Shown here in pieces: positions 60,398-64,000 of a DNA stretch of 64,000 nucleotides (position 1 is its first letter; each line of letters starts with the position of its first letter). The stretch is from Parasphingorhabdus flavimaris. Its GTDB lineage: Bacteria > Pseudomonadota > Alphaproteobacteria > Sphingomonadales > Sphingomonadaceae. The stretch is from positions 124,001-188,000 of the forward strand of contig NZ_JABWMH010000003.1 in NCBI RefSeq assembly GCF_013371215.1. The letters are read 5' to 3'. The position numbers were made by a program, and so were the translations under genes. A model generated the notes under the pieces. It was not told the origin of the DNA. It searched no databases and saw only the letters and a list, made by a program, of their open reading frames with translations.

Positions 60398-60913
60398 CTA
60401 GTCGTCCAGGCGATATTTGTCGTGACACGCCTTGCAGGTGCCTCCGGTGGTCTTGAATGCGGCGCCAATGGCAGCGATATCGCCGGTCTGGGCGGCACTA
60501 TCAAGCAGCGCGGCTGCATCCTGCAGAGCCGTGACCTTGAGATTGAAATCTGCTTTATTCTCCCAAATGACCGGCAGAGCCTCGGTTTCGACACCGGATT
60601 CGGGGCCGGTTCCTTCGGGGAACCAGTCGATCATGGTGGCCGATTCTTTCGGCACCGCTGCTGCGGCTGTTTGAATCTGTGAGAGGTCGGGACTGTCCGC
60701 TTTCAACTGGTCGCTGATCGTCTTGAATGCCTTGCCCATTTTCTTGAGCTGGCCCTGTCGTGCCTCGATCTGTTCTTTCACGGTCAGGCCATTGGGAAGC
60801 TCGACACTGGCTGCCTCGGAAGCCGGCGCTGTTTCAGGGGCCTGTTCGCAAGCAGCGAGCAGCGTCAGGCCTGCAAGTGCCGGCAGGATGAGTTCTATTT
60901 TGCAGCGTTTCAT
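60398..60913 (-). CDS. Cytochrome c'-like lipoprotein (171 aa)
   Basis: A lipoprotein signal with lipobox LTLLAAC, then a four-helix-bundle cytochrome c' domain with the heme motif CKACHDKYR at the C-terminus. The preceding helices contain KKMGKAFKTISDQLK and MIDWFPEGTGPESGVETEALPV-type segments typical of the family. ATG 60913 has GGAG 8 nt upstream; the ATG at 60925 is less likely. It pairs with the downstream cytochrome b gene. It probably accepts electrons or binds small ligands such as NO; the role is not shown. Confidence 0.9.
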   Translation of the reverse strand: MKRCKIELILPALAGLTLLAACEQAPETAPASEAASVELPNGLTVKEQIEARQGQLKKMGKAFKTISDQLKADSPDLSQIQTAAAAVPKESATMIDWFPEGTGPESGVETEALPVIWENKADFNLKVTALQDAAALLDSAAQTGDIAAIGAAFKTTGGTCKACHDKYRLDD

Positions 60914-61040
60914 CAAATTCTCCATTTAGCCAATGGAGCACAGGATAGCGAAGCTCAATCGAAACGCAACGCGGACTGCTGTCGAAACTGATTATGTGGC
61001 TATTTGAAGTGCCCGCTTCCGCTTCCGCGAGAATGGCTCA

Positions 61041-61628
61041 TCAACCCTCCGCCAGCGTTTCTTCCAGTAAGGCAGCGGCCTTGGCTCCATCCCAGTCCAT
61101 GGCGCCGATCACCCTCCAGACCTCTTTGCCCCGCGAATCATAAAGTACCGTGGTGGGCATCAGGCCTGAACCAAAGCCGAAGCTTAGACCATTTTCGGGA
61201 TCGATGTAGGGCTCCAGCGCCTGGAAATCATTGCGGGCAAAAAACGGATCGACCTTGTCCGCGCCCTGGATGTCCTGTGACACGACCAGAATCTTGAGCC
61301 GGTCTTTCTCGCGCATTGCCAGTTCATCGAGCATGGGCATTTCAACTATACAGGGTGCGCACCATGTGGCCCAGATGTTGACCAGTACAGGCTTGCCGGT
61401 GAAGTCGCTCAATTGCACAGGGCTCCCGTCGGGGGCCTGAAACGACGCGTCTATCATGGCATTGCCGCGCTGCGAGATGTCGAGCTTTCCGACCAGGCCC
61501 TGGCCGCTCTCGATAATCTCGCCTTCTTCCTGAGTATCGTCACCAGCAAATTCTTGCTCCGCTTCGCTGGACGCTCTATCGCAAGCGGCCAGGCCCACAA
61601 GCATGACCAAGAACAGGACGGTACGCAT
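61041..61628 (-). CDS. TlpA-like thiol:disulfide reductase, lipoprotein (195 aa)
   Basis: A membrane-anchored thioredoxin-fold protein. The lipoprotein signal [16 protein letters not shown] is followed by an acidic linker and a TlpA/redoxin domain with the active site [15 protein letters not shown] and the cis-Pro segment [12 protein letters not shown]. It reduces periplasmic disulfides, often for cytochrome c maturation, which fits the cytochrome genes nearby. ATG 61628 gives the correct signal; the frame is open to 61730 but the extension overlaps argH. It is divergent from argH by 28 bp. Confidence 0.92.
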   Translation of the reverse strand: MRTVLFLVMLVGLAACDRASSEAEQEFAGDDTQEEGEIIESGQGLVGKLDISQRGNAMIDASFQAPDGSPVQLSDFTGKPVLVNIWATWCAPCIVEMPMLDELAMREKDRLKILVVSQDIQGADKVDPFFARNDFQALEPYIDPENGLSFGFGSGLMPTTVLYDSRGKEVWRVIGAMDWDGAKAAALLEETLAEG

Positions 61629-61656
61629 CACAACAGGCACGAAAAATTCCAATAAA

Positions 61657-63033
61657 ATGTGGGGCGGCAGGTTTGCCGATGGCCCTTCGTCAATCATGCG
61701 CGAGATAAACGCGTCGATCCCGTTCGACAAGAAGTTATGGCGTCAAGACATTCGCGCGAGCCTGGCTCATGTCGCCATGTTGGCGGATCAGAAGATTGTC
61801 GAGGCGGAGGACGCGACCAAGATTGTCGATGGGCTGAATCAAATCGCCGAGGAATATGAAACTGGCGGAGTCCCTGAAGATCTCGATCTCGAAGACATTC
61901 ACATGCACGTCGAAGCGCGCCTTTCCGAGATCATCGGCCCGGTAGCCGGCCGACTGCACACCGCCCGCTCGCGTAACGACCAGGTGGCGACCGATTTCCG
62001 TCTCTGGGTGCGCGAAGCGATGGAGATGGTGGATGACGCACTGGATGCCCTGCAAAAGGCTCTGGTGAGTCGCGCCGAAGAACATGCCGACACGATCATG
62101 CCCGGCTTCACGCATCTGCAATCCGCCCAGCCTGTGAGCCTCGGCCACCATCTGATGGCTTATTATGAAATGGTCCGGCGGGATCGCTCGCGTTTCGCCG
62201 ATGCCCGCAAGCGGATGAACGAATCGCCGCTTGGTGCCGCCGCGCTGGCAGGCACAGGTTTTGCGATTGATCGCGACAAAACGGCATCGATGCTCGGTTT
62301 TGATAATCCGACAGCCAACAGCCTCGATTCGGTTTCGGACCGTGACTTTGCTCTGGATTATCTGATGGCGGCAACCCAGTGCAGTCTGCATCTATCGCGG
62401 TTGGCCGAGGAGTTTGTGATCTGGGCGAGTCAGCCATTCGGCTTCATCAAGCTGCCCGACAGTTTCTCTACCGGTTCCTCGATCATGCCCCAGAAACGCA
62501 ATCCGGATGCTGCAGAACTGGTGCGCGGCCATTCCGGGCGGATTGCCGGTGCGATGAACGCGCTGGTGATGACGATGAAAGGCCTGCCGCTGGCCTATTC
62601 GAAGGATATGCAGGACGACAAGCCGCCGGTGTTTGAAGCCCATGATCTGCTCGGACTGTCAATTGCCGCGATGACCGGCATGATTGCCGAAGTGGAATTT
62701 AGCGGCAATCGCATGAGAGCGCTCGCGGAATCGGGTTTCTCGACCGCAACCGATTTTGCCGACTGGCTGGTGCGGGAAGCCAAGCTGCCGTTCCGTGAGG
62801 CGCATCACGTCACCGGAGCGGTGGTATCTCTTGCCGAGGAGCAAGGCTGTGGTCTGGCTGATCTTACGCTGGAGCAATATCAGGCGATCGACAGCCGGAT
62901 TGATGAGCGGGTTTTCGACGTGCTGAGCGTTGATGCTTCTGTTGCCAGCCGCTCCAGCTATGGCGGGACAGCGCCGGATCAGGTAAGGGTCCAGATTGCA
63001 AAGGCCAGGCAGACGCTGGGGCTGGAGAATTAG
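61657..63033 (+). CDS. argH: Argininosuccinate lyase
   Basis: Last step of arginine synthesis, releasing fumarate from argininosuccinate. The N-terminus is [20 protein letters not shown]. The superfamily signature [19 protein letters not shown] carries the catalytic Ser, and [20 protein letters not shown] carries the conserved His. Length is 458 aa. ATG 61657 is taken although its Shine-Dalgarno sequence is poor; an upstream in-frame ATG at 61603 would overlap the divergent tlpA-like gene. The LptM-like gene begins 1 bp after the stop. Confidence 0.97.
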   Translation: MWGGRFADGPSSIMREINASIPFDKKLWRQDIRASLAHVAMLADQKIVEAEDATKIVDGLNQIAEEYETGGVPEDLDLEDIHMHVEARLSEIIGPVAGRLHTARSRNDQVATDFRLWVREAMEMVDDALDALQKALVSRAEEHADTIMPGFTHLQSAQPVSLGHHLMAYYEMVRRDRSRFADARKRMNESPLGAAALAGTGFAIDRDKTASMLGFDNPTANSLDSVSDRDFALDYLMAATQCSLHLSRLAEEFVIWASQPFGFIKLPDSFSTGSSIMPQKRNPDAAELVRGHSGRIAGAMNALVMTMKGLPLAYSKDMQDDKPPVFEAHDLLGLSIAAMTGMIAEVEFSGNRMRALAESGFSTATDFADWLVREAKLPFREAHHVTGAVVSLAEEQGCGLADLTLEQYQAIDSRIDERVFDVLSVDASVASRSSYGGTAPDQVRVQIAKARQTLGLEN

Positions 63034-63034
63034 C

Positions 63035-63286
63035 ATGAACAAAGTCCATTCGATGCTGCTGCTGACCGGGGTTACGGTCATATTGGCCGCCTGCGGAAAC
63101 CGAGGCGCATTGCAACCGGCCAAAGGCGAAGCTTTGCCTGCCCCGATCTACGGCGAGGCCATAGCGCCCAGCGGCGAAGACCTGCTGATCCCGTCGTCAC
63201 AGGCCATGCCGGAACGCAGTGACGAACTGCTCCGCCGGTCTGAAAAGCGGCAGGATGACGAATTTGACCTGCCACCTCCCGGCTAA
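63035..63286 (+). CDS. Small LptM-like lipoprotein (83 aa)
   Basis: A lipoprotein signal (MLLLTGVTVILAAC) directly followed by GNRGALQPAKGEALP, the CGxxGxLxxP-type start of LptM/LppL lipoproteins that assist LPS translocon maturation. The rest is short, Pro-rich and low-complexity. GGAG 9 nt before ATG 63035 supports the start. The argH - small lipoprotein - lysA order is conserved in many proteobacteria, which supports the assignment. Confidence 0.85.
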   Translation: MNKVHSMLLLTGVTVILAACGNRGALQPAKGEALPAPIYGEAIAPSGEDLLIPSSQAMPERSDELLRRSEKRQDDEFDLPPPG

Positions 63287-63317
63287 TCCCGTTCCATCTG
63301 TTTGAAAGTATAAGATA

Positions 63318-64000
63318 TTGGACCATTTCCAGCTCAAAAATGGTGTATTGCACGCTGAAGACATTCCGCTGTCGCAGATTGCGGAAGAAGTCGGGACCCC
63401 TGTCTATGTCTATTCGCGGGCGACGCTCGAGCGCCATGCACGGGTTTTTCGCGAAGGCCTGAAAGACGCGGGCAAGGTCCATCTCGCCTTTGCGGTAAAG
63501 GCAAATCCCAATCTCGCGGTTCTCCGGATATTGGCCAATCAAGGCTATGGTGCGGATGTGGTGTCCGGCGGTGAATTGCAACGGGCGTTGGCAGCAGGAA
63601 TGAAGGCGGAAGACATTGTCTTCTCCGGAGTTGGCAAGAGCCGCGAAGAACTGACCCTCGGTCTCGACCAGGGCATCGGCCAGTTCAACCTGGAATCGGA
63701 AGAAGAGGGCGTAATGCTCGCCGAGATCGCGGCTTCCCGTGGGGAGAAAGCGTCCGCAACTCTGCGCGTCAATCCGGATGTTGATGCGGGCACCCATGCG
63801 AAGATTTCTACCGGCAAGAAGGAAAATAAATTCGGCGTCGCGATTGACGTCGCGCCTGCTATTTTTGCGCGGCTTTCCCAGCTCGACGGGCTCGACCTTC
63901 GGGGAGTAGCCGTCCATATTGGCAGCCAGCTGCAAAGTCTCGATCCGCTCGAGACATGTTATGCCCGAATGGGCGAGCTGGTCGCGCAGCTGCGCGGGGC
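63318..64000 (+). CDS. lysA: Diaminopimelate decarboxylase (C-terminus beyond the window)
   Basis: A PLP enzyme of fold type III that makes lysine from meso-diaminopimelate. It has TPVYVYSRATLERHARVF, the PLP lysine in LAFAVKANPNLAVL, VVSGGELQRALAAGM, FNLESEEE, RVNPDVDAGTHAKISTGKK and the start of AVHIGSQLQ. The start appears to be TTG 63318; no ATG in frame precedes the conserved DHFQLKNGVLHAE. The coding frame runs off the right edge after about 227 codons. Confidence 0.95.
   Translation, partial: MDHFQLKNGVLHAEDIPLSQIAEEVGTPVYVYSRATLERHARVFREGLKDAGKVHLAFAVKANPNLAVLRILANQGYGADVVSGGELQRALAAGMKAEDIVFSGVGKSREELTLGLDQGIGQFNLESEEEGVMLAEIAASRGEKASATLRVNPDVDAGTHAKISTGKKENKFGVAIDVAPAIFARLSQLDGLDLRGVAVHIGSQLQSLDPLETCYARMGELVAQLRG

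Overview
The window looks like one stretch of a Sphingomonadales chromosome, close to the Sphingorhabdus/Parasphingorhabdus/Sphingopyxis group. I judge this from moderate GC content, three large TonB-dependent receptors, a TPR-sulfotransferase beside one of them, UrcA-like and DUF6491-like secreted proteins, several small conserved sphingomonad hypotheticals, and the mutM-rpsT / dnaA and ubiE-ubiB-coaBC-dut neighbourhoods typical of alphaproteobacteria. No insertion sequence, prophage, CRISPR array or rRNA operon is visible.

Layout. 1-5.1 kb: a TonB receptor followed on the same strand by a TPR-sulfotransferase that runs off the left edge. 5.5-10.6 kb: miscellaneous genes (UrcA-like protein, EamA transporter, divergent MreB paralog, FMN glutamate-synthase-like protein, DksA/TraR zinc finger). 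10.8-16 kb: a receptor, alpha/beta hydrolase and DUF2817 peptidase operon, diverging from a TetR regulator across twin operators. 16-35.5 kb: an accessory catabolic cluster with two CoA ligases, two thiolases, two SDRs, four NTF2/SnoaL-fold proteins, a nitronate-monooxygenase-like flavoprotein, a dihydrodipicolinate-reductase-like protein, a DUF1295 reductase, a carotenoid-oxygenase/lignostilbene-dioxygenase-like enzyme, an MFS transporter, a tandem HxlR regulator and a third receptor. 35.7-44.3 kb: mostly housekeeping (tRNA-Arg, nth, adenylate cyclase, dapB, sirtuin, MAPEG). 44.4-49.8 kb: a smaller accessory group (VOC enzyme, MFS, NTF2-fold protein, secreted protein) beside a SARP/TolB/TPR regulator. 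49.9-64 kb: core genes (moeB/thiF, dut, coaBC, ubiB, ubiE, mutM, rpsT, dnaA, tRNA-Val, a cytochrome b/c' pair, tlpA-like, argH, lptM-like, lysA).

The main finding is that the 16-35.5 kb cluster looks like one regulon. A 22-position, non-palindromic element (core ACTTNNATWAMNATACC, degenerate) lies 10-68 bp upstream of the start codon of five separately transcribed units: the thiolase operon, the reductase/thiolase/flavoprotein operon, the NTF2-MFS operon, the SDR-NTF2 operon and the third TonB receptor. I did not see it before other genes. The only regulator inside the cluster is a single chain with two HxlR winged helices and two Cys-rich knuckles, apparently expressed from a strong leaderless promoter. 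I infer a system that imports a hydrophobic or aromatic substrate, modifies it with cofactor-light NTF2-fold enzymes and SDRs, may split a C=C bond with the non-heme iron dioxygenase, and shortens side chains as CoA thioesters. One testable model is a lignin-derived diaryl/stilbene pathway (NTF2-fold deformylase plus lignostilbene dioxygenase). A terpenoid or steroid-like substrate is the main alternative. No acyl-CoA dehydrogenase or enoyl-CoA hydratase is present here, so part of any beta-oxidation must be encoded elsewhere.
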